Below are positions 13,343 to 31,200 of a DNA stretch of 64,000 nt, one piece after another. How positions within the stretch are numbered: the first letter of the stretch is position 1; each line of letters begins with the position of its first letter. Where the stretch lies: positions 6,431,304 to 6,495,303 of the forward strand of contig WARS01000030.1 of the NCBI GenBank assembly GCA_008933995.1, read 5' to 3'. This DNA comes from Datnioides undecimradiatus. Lineage: Eukaryota > Chordata > Actinopteri > Lobotiformes > Datnioididae. Both the position numbers and the translations under genes were made by a program. The notes under the pieces are model-generated. The model did no database searches. It saw only the letters and a list, made by a program, of their open reading frames with translations, and had not been told where the DNA came from.

Positions 13343-14096
13343 CATCACTCATGCTCCCTGTGGTATGTACAGATGCACACACTGAAGTGGAAATGATAGA
13401 CATATACGGCATCTCTTTGAGTCTATAGTGATTTTCTGTCTGTTCGAATGCTCTTTTTAATGTAATGTAATCTAAGTTACTGCTTACTACTACTTAATAT
13501 TGTTGCAAATGTAGGAAATCTAATGAAGTTTAATATGTGCTAAAAGACTAAAAGAAATCTTTTTAAGTTAATGATGAGAAAGTTTAGGAATGTGCCACTG
13601 CGGTGTTATGATGGCAGCCTGCTGCAGTTTGGTGAGGTAAGACTAAACCTGCATGTGTGACAACACAGAGGCAATCCAGTATCCAGGGACAGACAACCAC
13701 AGGGACAGTGAGGCTGAGTTAATAACAGGTGAGCTCAGAGGTGCTGGAGAGTAAACGAACTTGTCTCGATGCGAGTGAAATACATGCCATCGGTGACTGC
13801 ACAGTCAGGTAATATGATGACATATGCAAATACTACAAAATAAAACAATTAAACAAGCTGATTTCTACTATTACAAACAAACAAAATCAATCAGTCCATC
13901 AATAAATAGAACACATTTGTTTGTACCATTTCTTCAGACAGAGAGGTATTGATTAGCAGCTCTGTGGACATCTCCTCTTACACATGCACACCCTTTACAA
14001 GCAGCCTTTATTTGACAAGCCTAATCTTTCCCCGATACAAGAAGTGACAATAAGCAGGCACAGCGGCCTAATTAAAAGGACTTTCATTCAAATTAA

Positions 14097-14138
14097 CACA
14101 CACTCACACACACAGACACACACACACACACACACAAC
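14097..14138. repeat. (CA)n microsatellite, imperfect
   Basis: CA repeat broken by CT and AG steps, upstream of the nr2f6 leader. Confidence 0.85.
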
Positions 14139-15007
14139 CCTCTGATGACCCATTAGCTGCACAATAGCCAGGACAATGCTTCTCAGTCAGACACACACAC
14201 ACACATTGTGTCCTGCAGGGGGTAAAGCTGGGTTTAGATTTAGGAATGCCATAAAAGTGTCTGTGGGGGAAAAGAATGTCTTTAAAATCTCTGCAAACAC
14301 TTGTCAGATAAGACAACATGTTGCATATAGTGAGTCTTCCATCTTGGCGTGTCTGTGAGTGCAACCCCCCCCAACCCCAAAGAGGTGCACATTTACAAGC
14401 AGATTCATCGCTTATCTCTTAAAGCTCTTATCCAGGGTCACCGTGCGTCCTCCTCCTCGCCTTTATCTGCATTGACCCTGGGCTTTTTAGCATGACAGGG
14501 GTGTGAAAGTCAGTTTGACCTCTTGGGGTAACCTCGAACACAAATCACTGTGTGCTCCAAAAAGCGCTGAGAGAGACAGAGAGAGAAAAAGAGGGGGGCC
14601 TTGAGCAAATGAGCAATGACCACAAAATGGTAACCTTTACCTCCAGCACAATGAGCTACCCTCGAGCAGGCTGCTCTGCACGTACACAGGATCAGAGTGC
14701 GTTATTCAAGTGGGAGTGCTGTGTCCTCCCTTTGAGAAATAACTCTCAGCTGATTCGTCTTGTATGTTGCAGTGGTGAAACTTTCAGATGCAACGTTTGA
14801 TTGCTTTCTAAAAGACAATGGGCTTGTATGTTTTGTGGGGCTTCAGGGTAATCTGGTATTGTTGGGGTGTTTTTTTTTTGTTGAGGCCTTGGGGTCATGC
14901 TCTCTGCATCTCTGAGGAGAGAGATCCTCCACATCCTTCCTGTGTGTGTGCGTGTGTGTGTATGCTGCCCCACACAGCCCACTCTCTTTGCTCTTTGACT
15001 CCAATGG

Positions 15008-15017
15008 CCATATAAGG
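15008..15017 (+). promoter_or_regulatory. nr2f6: CArG box (SRF-type site) or TATA-like core
   Basis: CCATATAAGG matches the SRF consensus CC(A/T)6GG exactly. It also holds TATAAG and is flanked by GC-rich bases. It lies at the left edge of the GC-richer region leading to nr2f6, about 2 kb upstream of the ATG, so it could be a serum-response site or a core promoter element. Confidence 0.4.
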
Positions 15018-15559
15018 CGGCCGGCACCATGGTAACCGCAGGGCTTGAATAGCAGTGTCAAATCCCTGGGAGCACACACACATACACATACACTGACTGC
15101 CCCCTCCCCCTCTGCACACACTCCAGCTCCCTCCCTCCCTCTCTCTCCCTCGCTTTGCCTGATCTCTCTTTCAAACACACATACACACACACAAACACAC
15201 AAATAGGTGGGAGGAAAACAGACAGACGAAAGGAGAGAGGGGCGAGGAGAAGAAAAGAAAAAACCAGAAAGCAAACGCTGAGAGGAATCCAGCCTGTCTC
15301 GGGCTGTGGCCATTTTCCTGAATCATAATTTGATTTGTGGACTCTGAAGCCTGTGAGAGAGAAAGAGAGGGGGGGAAGAGGAGCACCCGCCCCCCTTTCC
15401 ACCCCCCACCTCCTGCTCGCCTGAGCCATAGGGAAAGGCTTCACACACATACACACACCGATGGGAAGCAGCACACAGAGCTAGGCCGCAAGTCATTAGT
15501 TCTTGGTGGGCAAGCACTGACAAAAGGTTGGAAGGAGAACCCTGCATGAGTGCCTGGAG

Positions 15560-16060
15560 AGCAACCACAGGAACTATGGAGCGCTGAGCACACGGACACC
15601 TCTCCTGCTTTCCTCGATTATTATTATCATTTCTCCTGAGCAGGAAGCAGCACAGGGGACACTGTCACAGCCAAGCACTCGCGCTACAGCGAGCAAGGCA
15701 GGGAGCTCACTTCCTTGTGTTGAGGATCTGCTTGTGTTGTGTATTTTGGAGGCGAGCGCAGGCAGTCCACGTCCACCTTATCCGCCGCCGCCACCGCCAC
15801 CACTACCGCCGCTGCAGCTAGCAGTGCCTTGAAGAAGCAGCCCACGACCACATGAAAGTGATGTTGTTGTTGCGCGGCCATCGGCTTGTTTTGCTCGATC
15901 TGGAATGTCTTAATTGTGGGTCACAATGCCGCTGCTGAGAGGATTACAGCAGAGTGGGAGAGCTGCGTCTGCAGCCGCGCTGGATGGAAGGAAGATCTAG
16001 AGCGAGGAAGGGATTTATTTTCCTGTGAGGGAAGCCGGAGACATTAATGTTGGCTCTGAG
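15560..16060 (+). other. nr2f6: probable 5' noncoding exon region of nr2f6
   Basis: GC-richer, CpG-containing DNA with CCG repeats (about 15780-15815) and no long reading frame. It ends in CTGAG|GTAAGC at 16060/16061, a good donor. A matching acceptor, TACCTTGACAG, ends at 16928, so a 5' UTR intron 16061-16928 is plausible. The transcription start was not located. Confidence 0.35.
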
Positions 16061-16751
16061 GTAAGCTGGACATCATTTCTAGAAGGATTTAAAGGTGGAT
16101 ATTTAGGCAGACAGCTGTTTTTTACGAGGAATACTCAGCGAGGGCTGAGATAAATTCAGTGTGAGGGGTACTTTAAGAGGGGTGGTCAAAGCCTCTCCAG
16201 GCATGTGCTAAGGCGAGCTGCATCGAGGTCCTTTTTCAGCCATTACTGTTGCTACAGAGACAGAGCTGGGAGTGCGAGCGCGAGGTAGAGAACAGCAGCA
16301 CGTGCAGCTGTGTGTCAAGACAGAGGGATTTTCACCTTTTGTTGCCGTTTGCTGCCAAATCACCCTGCCTTCGCTCCCCTTTGGCAGAGCTGCAGTGTTT
16401 GACTCATTGTTTCCTGTGATATAGGTTCCACGGCTGAAGCGTGACAGTGTTGGACCGGGCAGCGTTGGAGCAGGCTTCTCTCTAAACCAGCAAAAAAGAA
16501 AAAGCACCAACAAAAGTGGCAAAGAGTTGGATGAGGGAAGAAGGAAAGCAGAGAAGAAAGTGGGGGGGCGCATTGAAACCTACAGGCATGCAAAACTAAA
16601 AGTTGCCACACTTGAGACTGTTTCCAGGTCATAGTGGAGTGGGAGGAGACAGAGCGGCTCTTGTTTTTTCTGCCAAACACCCTCCTCCTCCTCTTCAATG
16701 CTACAGCCTATTTTTTCACACTGACATCTGCTTGTTGAGCCCGAGGACTGT

Positions 16752-16779
16752 GTTGTTGTTGTTGTTGTTGTTGTTGTTT
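16752..16779. repeat. (TGT)n microsatellite
   Basis: About nine TTG/TGT units in the proposed nr2f6 leader intron. Confidence 0.9.
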
Positions 16780-16876
16780 TAACCCTCTAAGTTCTGCTGT
16801 TATCGAAAATTATCCCAAGACTTAATTAACAAATGAGCGCACAGGGAAGCGGAAACGACTGATTCTCTCCAGGTGA

Positions 16877-22557
<5,681 letters not shown>

Positions 22558-24605
22558 CACCCTGACGGACGAGGTCTCCGTCTGGTATTAGTGACGACAA
22601 GGACCCACAGGAAACCTCTTGACTCATCACTATCCATCTGTGTGGTTATGAAACTGCAGTGCCAGCTGGACGTCATATGTACTGTACTGTAACCGCTCTA
22701 TTCCCCCTCATGAAATGAGCCCTCTGTCTCCATGCGGGCCTCCAGAGAAGAGAGGAGCCAGTGCCAGGATGGATCTGTCTTGTTGCCAGCCCACTCGTTC
22801 TGGTGCCAGGTCTCAGGCCAGAGACCAGCTCCTCACGCTGGGCTTCGATATGGCCACCACAGCCAGTCATGTCACCACCCACATGCCACAGTGACTAAAG
22901 ACGCCGCAGTTTCATGTAGAGGGCAGCAGCACCCTGCTACAAATACATCTAGAGGACAAAACTGTCCCGCCAGTGAAAGTCAGCAGAACAGTTTCTCCCA
23001 CACTGGGCTCATTTTCCATGGCTCACCATTTGTGATACAGTGACCTTTATATTCACATATACAGTACAGTGTCATGATGATTATGGATCTAATGGAACAG
23101 TATGAACCATCATGAAGCTGTGTTCACATATTGAACTGAACATAAGACACAGGCCTCACTGTTGAGGAGAAAACTCTGGATTCACCGCTCCCTTTGCCCA
23201 GCGCTGAGCAAGAAGCCAAGGCACTGATCAAGTGGAACAGAAAGCAAAATAAAACCAAGGAAATAATCACCAAAGTCTATCACATCATCCTCAGAGATGG
23301 TTTTTAAATAGAGTACTTAGCAGAGAGGAAAAGAGACGATGGGACTCTTGTGACTGCCTGTCCATTGAGCGAACAATGCATTTACATTCATTCACAGGGC
23401 TCACTGTTGCTGTAGTGGAAGAAAAAAAAAAAAAAAGAGATAGACGAGAACGGACTAATACCTCACGAGACATCAGAATGCTTTAGTCTGATATTTCCTA
23501 AAACACAAACCTCTGTAAATGTTGTTCACCAGAAACCGCCTTCTTTTTGACAACTGCCTTGTTATTCAGTATGAATTTGGGACACCGATGAAATATGAAA
23601 TGAGTCTTCTGAGCATCACAAACATTCGTCTTGTACCTTTTTAAAACTGATTGCCCAAAATGATATTCACTTGTTGTTTTGAATATGAGTTTTGACTGAC
23701 TGAACATGGTGAATTCAGCGATTCAGCTTTGTTTAATCAAGAGTTTTTGTTTTTTGACAGAGGAACAGCAGGTTGACAGCAAGTCCGGTTCTAACAAAGC
23801 AAACAAGTCAAGACAATATGAATTAGCCCATTAAATATACTGTAGTTGGTGATGAGAGAGGTTATAACCAACACTACCAGTTAAACACCAGTTTACAATG
23901 ATCATTGCTGTTTCTGAGAGTAAAGATCTCCTTGGGGATGGGTTAAACTGTATATATATTGAGGCCAACTTTGTCTTTTTGCATGTTCAAATGTTGTTTT
24001 TGATCTCTGCTAAGTTGAAACCGTTCCTTTTACATTATGTAATTCAAGGTTCATTTAAACATTAAAGTATTGCTTTCACTGTTAGCTCCTAAAATGTTTT
24101 TTTCTATATGTATTTACATGAAAATACCTCTGTCATCTGTTCAGATGTCAAAAAAGAAGCTTACCTTCATGCCATTACAGCAGATATGACACAGAGACGC
24201 GCTCATCCCTAAGCATCGGAGTGATTCTCTACTGTTGTGAATGATGTGAGGCAATAGCGCAATGGATGAAAACTTTAGTGGATAAACTGCACTTGGAGGA
24301 TAGTCAATGCCAAAACATCATGCTATCTGTGATGAGTTATGAGAAGACGGGCCCTGATTCACTGGTCCACCAGGATTTACCTCACACGGGTATTTCAAGA
24401 GGCGAGTTTACAAATTCACAAGTGATATATTTGAAAGAAAAGACCGAAACCAACTTTAAATACAACGTATTTCACCAGTTAGTGATGGAAATACAAGGAG
24501 AAAGATGAAACTCTGCTTCTTGATCTACCGCCGGGCCTCCTGAAAGTGGCTTGGATGTTCTTCTTTTAGGCAACAACTCACACGATCATGTCATTGATTA
24601 AAAAA

Positions 24606-24619
24606 AATAAATAAATAAA
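24606..24619 (+). terminator. nr2f6: nr2f6 polyadenylation signal candidate (proximal)
   Basis: Three overlapping AATAAA hexamers followed within about 40 nt by a GT/T-rich stretch (TTTGTGTTACTGAGTTTTT), as expected downstream of a cleavage site. Confidence 0.5.
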
Positions 24620-24786
24620 TATACTATTAATGTTTTCTTATCTTTGTGTTACTGAGTTTTTAAAAATTTCACGTGTATGGCGACATTATTAAAAGAATCA
24701 AAAGATGACAATGTGTCTTTTGTTATGTTTGTTTTTTCAGACTACTTGAAAAAAGTGTTGTAATTATGTCTGTATGAAGAATGCCA

Positions 24787-24792
24787 AATAAA
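24787..24792 (+). terminator. nr2f6: nr2f6 polyadenylation signal candidate (distal)
   Basis: AATAAA followed by ACACGTGTTTT. Use of this site would bring the nr2f6 3' end against the end of the convergent ocln transcript. Confidence 0.4.
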
Positions 24793-24824
24793 CACTGCAA
24801 CATGTACCATAAGTGGACACGTGT

Positions 24825-24830
24825 TTTAAT
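24825..24830 (-). terminator. ocln: ocln polyadenylation signal candidate
   Basis: ATTAAA on the minus strand about 400 nt past the ocln stop. I found no canonical AATAAA between it and the stop. It lies within 40 bp of the distal nr2f6 signal on the other strand. Confidence 0.3.
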
Positions 24831-25235
24831 GAAACTGAAGTGTTTTAAAAAAAACTGACATTCATTAGTTCCTGTACTGCAACATTCAGAAATTATTACC
24901 ATAGTTAAATTAAAACTGCCACTGAAACGAAGCAAAATCCAACATGAGGAACAACAAATTCAGTGCCATATTACAACCACACAGAGAAGCTTGATCTACT
25001 CTGACAGCTGCAAAACTAATACAGAAGTTGTAAACATTAGGGTCGAAGACAGTTCAGGTTCACTGACCGTGGGACCAGGACATGCGCGTCATGTTGGTAT
25101 GAGCTGAACTGTCACAATTACAAGAGCAAAGCAGTAAAACTGAGGAGTAAATGGAGGATAAACCCTGGGATCTTTAGCCAGGTCAAACCCTGTCAGTGTC
25201 CATTCTCTGCTTTTTGGACAGATTTATGATATTAT

Positions 25236-28200
25236 TTAACAAAGACCTTGGTCATAGATTTTCACCAGACGTTTGATGTGGAAAAGCTTTTGCCGAAGTT
25301 CTTTGCACTGTTTCTTCTTTGCTTGATAGTCTGGTGTCTGAAGGAAAAGAAATTTGAATTTTAATTGTCAACATAGTCAGGCGTCTCTCAGCAGTAGTAG
25401 CAATTCAAGTATTAGAATAGTTCGACATTTTGAGACAAGATATCAACGACAGCCTTGCATTCGTGTGTCTATTTTGAAGCCACAGGCCGGTCTTTGTCAG
25501 CTTACCATAGCATAAAAACTGGAAAGAGGCCGAAACAGCTAGCTTGGCTGACTCTTGGCAGCATCTCTACAGCTATGTTTAGTCTGCACAAGGACCCAAG
25601 AATACTACGACCATTTGTAGTTGTTTGGGTGTTATGTGCCAGTGTTCCATTTTTGTTTTTCATATAGATGTTACTTTCCCTTTCAGTGGCAATCTAAATT
25701 TCACACGGTTGCAAGAAAACAGCTGAAATGCCAGGAGGTCGCTGCATTCAGCCGAGAAATGATACCTTTGGACAGAGCCTGGCTAGCTGTTTCCCTTGCT
25801 TATGTTTTTTATGATAAGCTAAGCTAACCCACTGCTGGCTGTAGCTTTATATTTTAACATACAGACATGAGAATGGAAACAAAATCAAACTGCTTCTTCA
25901 ATTTCCCATTATGCTACCATTGATAATAATAATAATAATAATAAAAAAAATCCACTCACCCTTTTCAGGTCTTTGAGTCTGTTATACTCATCTGCCACAC
26001 CCTGAAAATAGAAGTACAAATTATTTCATTGAATGGTGATGACTTAGAGAGTATCAACAAGTTATGGCAAACCTAAAATTGAAGCATGAAGGCTAGCGTG
26101 GCTCATCTCCACTACTTTGTATTTCATGGCAGTCTAACAGACTCATACTGAGGATGAACTAAGCTGCTAGATGTAATTAAAAGACACAGCTATGACTGTA
26201 CATCCTCCTGGCAGGCTGCCCCAAATGTTTCCACTCAGCGCTCCACCCTTCTGTGTTTTCCTCTACCTGGTACTTCATTGAGCTCTCGTCCAAAGTGTCC
26301 AGTTCCCGGCTCAGCTTGTGTATCTGGTCACTGACTTCATCCATGTCGGCACAGAGGCTCTTGTAGCGGGCCAGATCAGAGTCGAATTCCCTCTTGTACT
26401 GGCGGCGCTGCTCGTCTGAAATTATCTCTGGGTACAGCCTGGAGAGGGATATTAACATGAAGACATGAAATGATTATTAAATTAAAACTATTATTGAGGC
26501 TAAAAGAAAAGGGAATGGGCTGTTTTATCAGTCCTGTTACCAGTAGTAAATTAAAATCATTTTATCAGTTGGCCAACTTGCCTTGAAGACAGTAGTGATG
26601 CCGGCTGCTCTTTGTGTTATTAAAGCATTTTTTTGGGGAGTAAAATGAATACTGCCTGTTTCAGGGTAGGGCACATTTTCTCCATTAATGCTGTGATTAA
26701 TTAGAAAAAGTCAAAGCCAGAAGCAAGTAAGACTTCCTCTCAGATTGGTCTTAAATACTTTCATTTGGGTACAACCAAGTGGTTGTTAGAAACTGACACT
26801 GATGCTAATTTTTCTTGCCTCAAGCTGCTGATAGCCAACATTTTTGCTGATGCTCAGCATCTTTAAATTTCAGTACTGTACTGCCTTAAACTACAAAAAG
26901 ATATCATGGTGATACATTCTAGTATTTTCCAGGAAGAAAAAGCATCTGAACGAGCATTTAGACAATACAGCTCTTCAGTGAGACAAGTACAGTAAGAAAT
27001 GAGTCATTTACTGGATCACACTTAAACATCACAGTATCATAGTAAACCCAAGTTTTGGCTTGCACTTATTCACTTCTTTTAGTGTGAAGGCTTAAAATGT
27101 TTAGAGAAAACCTTATATTATAACACATGTTCTTCTCTACATTATTTATAAGATTTTTAAAAAGGCTTCAACCCTCTAAATGAGTCTTTAAATATGTTTT
27201 CTTGGTATTTGTTATTTGCTTTAATACATTTGTGGTTAAAAAAGGCCCTGAAAATGTGCTTTACAAAATTAATTCTGAGATGAAAAACACACCAGGTTGC
27301 TGTATTGACTGGCAACAGAGTAGTAGCTCACCTGTAGAGGTAATCTGTGTGGTCCCGGTCCAGCTCATTGCCAGTGTCTCCAGTGGTGTAACCAGTTTCA
27401 TACTGGGACTCCATCATCTCCGGAGCAGCAGGCCTGGGCTCCAGGTCCTTGCTCTGTTCCCTCTCTGCATGATAAATAGGAGGTTTCTTGTAGCTGTCAG
27501 TCTCATCTGAGGAGCTGCTGGAGCAGACAGTGACCCTGCTGTTCTGGCACAGAGGCTCAGCATCCTGACGATCACTGTTGTCAGCAGAGAAATTAGGGAA
27601 AAGAAAGATACAACTACTAATTAGATTTGTGCTTGTAAATCTACATCTACATTTATTTATATTGTATTCACTAAGAGTAAGATGCAAATTCATGAGAATG
27701 TGGTTGCTGACTCTGGGATCACTGAGTTGTTTTCATAAGCAGCAAATAGTGCTGGTTTGGGTGCCATGTTACTGGACCTCCAAATTTATCAAGGATTTGG
27801 TGTTTGAAGCCACAAGAGCCTGAAAACATGATATTCTACAATTCTACAATGACGCTTTTATCCAAAGTGATGTACATATAGAATAGGTACAACACAAGCA
27901 ACCAAGGAACCAACAGGTATAGCTGAATTTATTTATTTTTTAATCATTATTTTTTAAGTGCTTGCTATGACAGTAGGCATTCGGAAAACAATAGGGTCTT
28001 GAGCAGTTTCTTGAATGTTGTGTGTGTTATGATATGTGGGTACTGAGTGAAAGTAGAGATTTACAGTAAAAACAAAAAATCTACCTAAGTCGTATTTGTG
28101 TTGTTATAATAGCAGTAAAAATGAGAAATGACCTGAAGAAACTTTGTGTTTTTAGTGGCAAATTTTGTTCATATTTACATAACAACAACACACTTCACTA

Positions 28201-31200
28201 ACAAATATGACTGCCCTAAATGGTCCCTGGTCTTTCTGGGGTTCACACAAAAATAATGACAATAAAAACAAACAACTTTTAATCACAGAGAATCAATAAA
28301 ACAAGAAACGGAGTTAAAAACAAAAAAGTAACAACTGTGACTGTTCATAGAGAATCAATAAAATACAAAACAGCAAAACAAGGAATACATGTAGTTAATA
28401 AAAAGTAGTTATTTTACAGATAAAACAATGGAAAGAGAAACTTAAAAGCAAACAAAATGTTCTCAAACACAAACATATTTATGTGATATTCTTGTTTGTT
28501 TTAGTGACTTTCTGAGTGAAAATTTACAGTTTTCATTACACTGTTTGTCAACTTGGCATCAGGAACACAGCTCTAGATTGGTTTGAATCTTATTTATCAA
28601 ACAGAACATTTTCAGTAAGTATCCATGATGCCTCCTGTGGTCCCTCTGACCTGTGGTGTTCCCCAAGGGTCTACCCTTGGCCCGATGTTGTTCTGTGTAT
28701 ACATGCCATCACAGCGACATATCATACATAAACACAAACTTCAGTACTATTGCTATGCAGGTGCCAATTTGTGTCCCATTAAAAAAAAGGCGTGAGGCAA
28801 ATTTTAATAGTTATCTTGTCTTTGTCACTAGTACAATCAACTCTACTCTACTCAACTCTCACTAACAAACATGTTTTCATATTAACTGCATATTTAAAGG
28901 GAAATTATTTTTTAAAAGCAGCTGAGCTGAGTCAGTTTAATAAATGAAAACTTCAGAGCCCATTCATTATTCTGGTTCCTCATTAGATTTAACATTATGG
29001 TATATAACGTTCCTGGGGTCAATAAAATAACAAACAATAACAAAACAAACTAAATGTAATCATAGAGAATCAATAAAACCCATAAAGGTGAAACAAGATA
29101 AGTGTTAAACACTAGTGTAAAACAATACATCATCACATATTCGTTTCACTGTCTTGTAAAACAGAATCAGAACAGATGACCATAATTCATATTATTTACA
29201 CTGAGAAGTGCTTCTATGATTATGATTATTATTAGGCATCAATCTGTGTTTTCAAAGAAACAGCCAAGATGTATTTTTTAAGATCCAGGCACAGACCATA
29301 CTGTGATGTTCTTGCATCACTCACCTGTTGCTTTTATAATTTCCCTCACTGTGGATGCTGACTGTTCCGTTGCCATAGGAGACCACGCTATTCTCCACCC
29401 TCAGGTGAGGCGCTGCTCTCTCTGATACAACAACAGTTGGTGCCTGCTGGGTGCTGCGCACCTCTCCAACATGGTTCACCTAAGATAATATGAAGATTTG
29501 GAATCAATATCCCTTCATTTAAAAGTTTGTTCCACCACAGTGCTGATTATTTGATTCTGTTCACGTGAAGATAAGACAGACAATCAATGAGAACAGAAAA
29601 TACAACTGATGTCATCTGTATGTGTTTTTGTATTCTAAAACATAATGCCATATTTAGCAACATGATATATATGTGAAAGTCCTCAGGAGGAATCAAAGTA
29701 GAACAATTTCTGCACTGAATCTGTCACGTAAGCAGCAAAGTACTGGAGGGTTCTTTACCCTGCACAGCACACTGTGCTCAAAAACACTTGGATGAGAGAG
29801 GCTGTGTCACTGCCAGACATGTTTGCATGTAACCAGACAGATACAAGGACACAAACAAACACACACAGTGTGACACGCTGCTGTAAAATGAAAAGAAGGA
29901 AGCTCTACCCCAAAAAGCAGAAGTCACTTCTCTTCCAAGATGATCAGCCTCGCACCTAAAATCCCTTTTCCAACAACTATCAGAACCAATTAATTGGAAG
30001 AAAACACAACCAAAAACAATTTTCTGAACTGTGTCTGACATGAAACGCATGTTACCAGTGGAGGAGTGTGTGTGCGTGCACGCGTGTGTGCGTGCGCGCG
30101 TATGTGTGTGCACGCGTGGACCTCCATATCATCAGGAGCACACACAGAAAGGTTGAGACAGGAGTGAAATCAGTGGAACAAACATTTCTCCTGTTCCATC
30201 TTTCTGAACTATCAGGTAAACACGCTGCAGAGCACCACCATTCTTTTCTATTTCATAAGTAAAACATAGTTCACTATCAGACAGAACATTTAACACCTAC
30301 AGTACAACAAAGCAATGTAAAGTAACCCTTTACAGCCATGCAACTGGAAAAAAATAAAGCTTTTAAAAAAAATGCATGATAAAAACAAAACCATCCTCAA
30401 ATAATACCAAACAGTAAAACTGCATTATGTTTCATGTAATCCACTGTCGTACTGTATAATGTATAATTAATAACTTCTAGTCTTTGGCCTATTTCTGGAT
30501 TGCAGTGTAGTCGCACAGGATGAGGATCTGGTGAGCTGATGGGAATGTCTGGAAAAAAGCAGCCTGTGAAATAGATCTCATGAATGTGGAGACGGAGGAT
30601 GATCCTATATGTGGGAAGAAGAACTGCAGGGAATCTGATCCACTGCAGCAGAAAGGTGCTGTGACAGCTGCTGCTTCGTGAAATTCAAGTGTTTTTAATT
30701 CCCATGCTGTTTAGACGACGATTTGTGAAACACTTTCTGCTGCAGATGAAATCCAAAAAGAACTCAAGGAAAGGGACGGAAATCCAGGAGTGACCTAAAG
30801 ACTGAGGGAGATTTTAATATCTATGATTTATCTATATCTATTTATTTTATGATTGATTTTATTATTAATAATTATTTATATGTCTATAAAATGCCAATAT
30901 AAGTTGAAAAATGCCCACCTCAAATTCCCAGAGCCCTGTTACCCACTCACCTGTCTAGTACCTCAAACAAATAAATTCATTATTAATATAGCTGCTGATT
31001 AATTTTCAGATCATCAGTTAGTGTTTAGCACTCAACCCCAAAGTTTTGTCTTTAAATTGTTCACAAAACCACAAGATTTCCAATTTAAAAATCAAAAAAC
31101 AACAACAACAAAAAATTAGTAACTTTTCCCTTTTTTTGTTGGTTTATTTTATGTTGTTGTTCTGCAACATGTACTTTTAGTTCTGGTCTACTCTTTGACT

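Larger units (their letters stand above)
5540..15000. other. intergenic region between plvap and nr2f6
   Basis: No exon-like reading frame with plausible splice sites or homology was recognised here. The short ORFs cover CA repeats or show no coding character. The stretch holds microsatellites (6579-6611 AAT, 8850-8880 CA, 14097-14138 CA), a 20-bp tandem duplication (7113-7152), fragments of a dispersed inverted-repeat element (about 6790-6915 and 9705-10020) and two DR1 nuclear-receptor motifs (11212-11224, 13330-13342). Confidence 0.6.
22558..24805 (+). other. nr2f6: nr2f6 3' untranslated region
   Basis: No further coding frame of the receptor follows the TAG at 22555-22557. The region has a Pumilio-type element TGTATATA (23949-23956) and candidate AATAAA hexamers at 24606-24619 and 24787-24792. 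The ORF at 24266-24508 lies inside this UTR and shows no family resemblance. Confidence 0.55.

Noticed and set aside
15058-15474. Overlapping minus-strand ORFs rich in Cys, Val, Leu and Phe
   Set aside because: They run through CA/TG repeats and the nr2f6 upstream region in several frames. Composition reflects the repeats and no family motif is present.
24266-24508. 80-residue plus-strand ORF
   Set aside because: Lies in the nr2f6 3' UTR, has no recognisable domain and no splice evidence.
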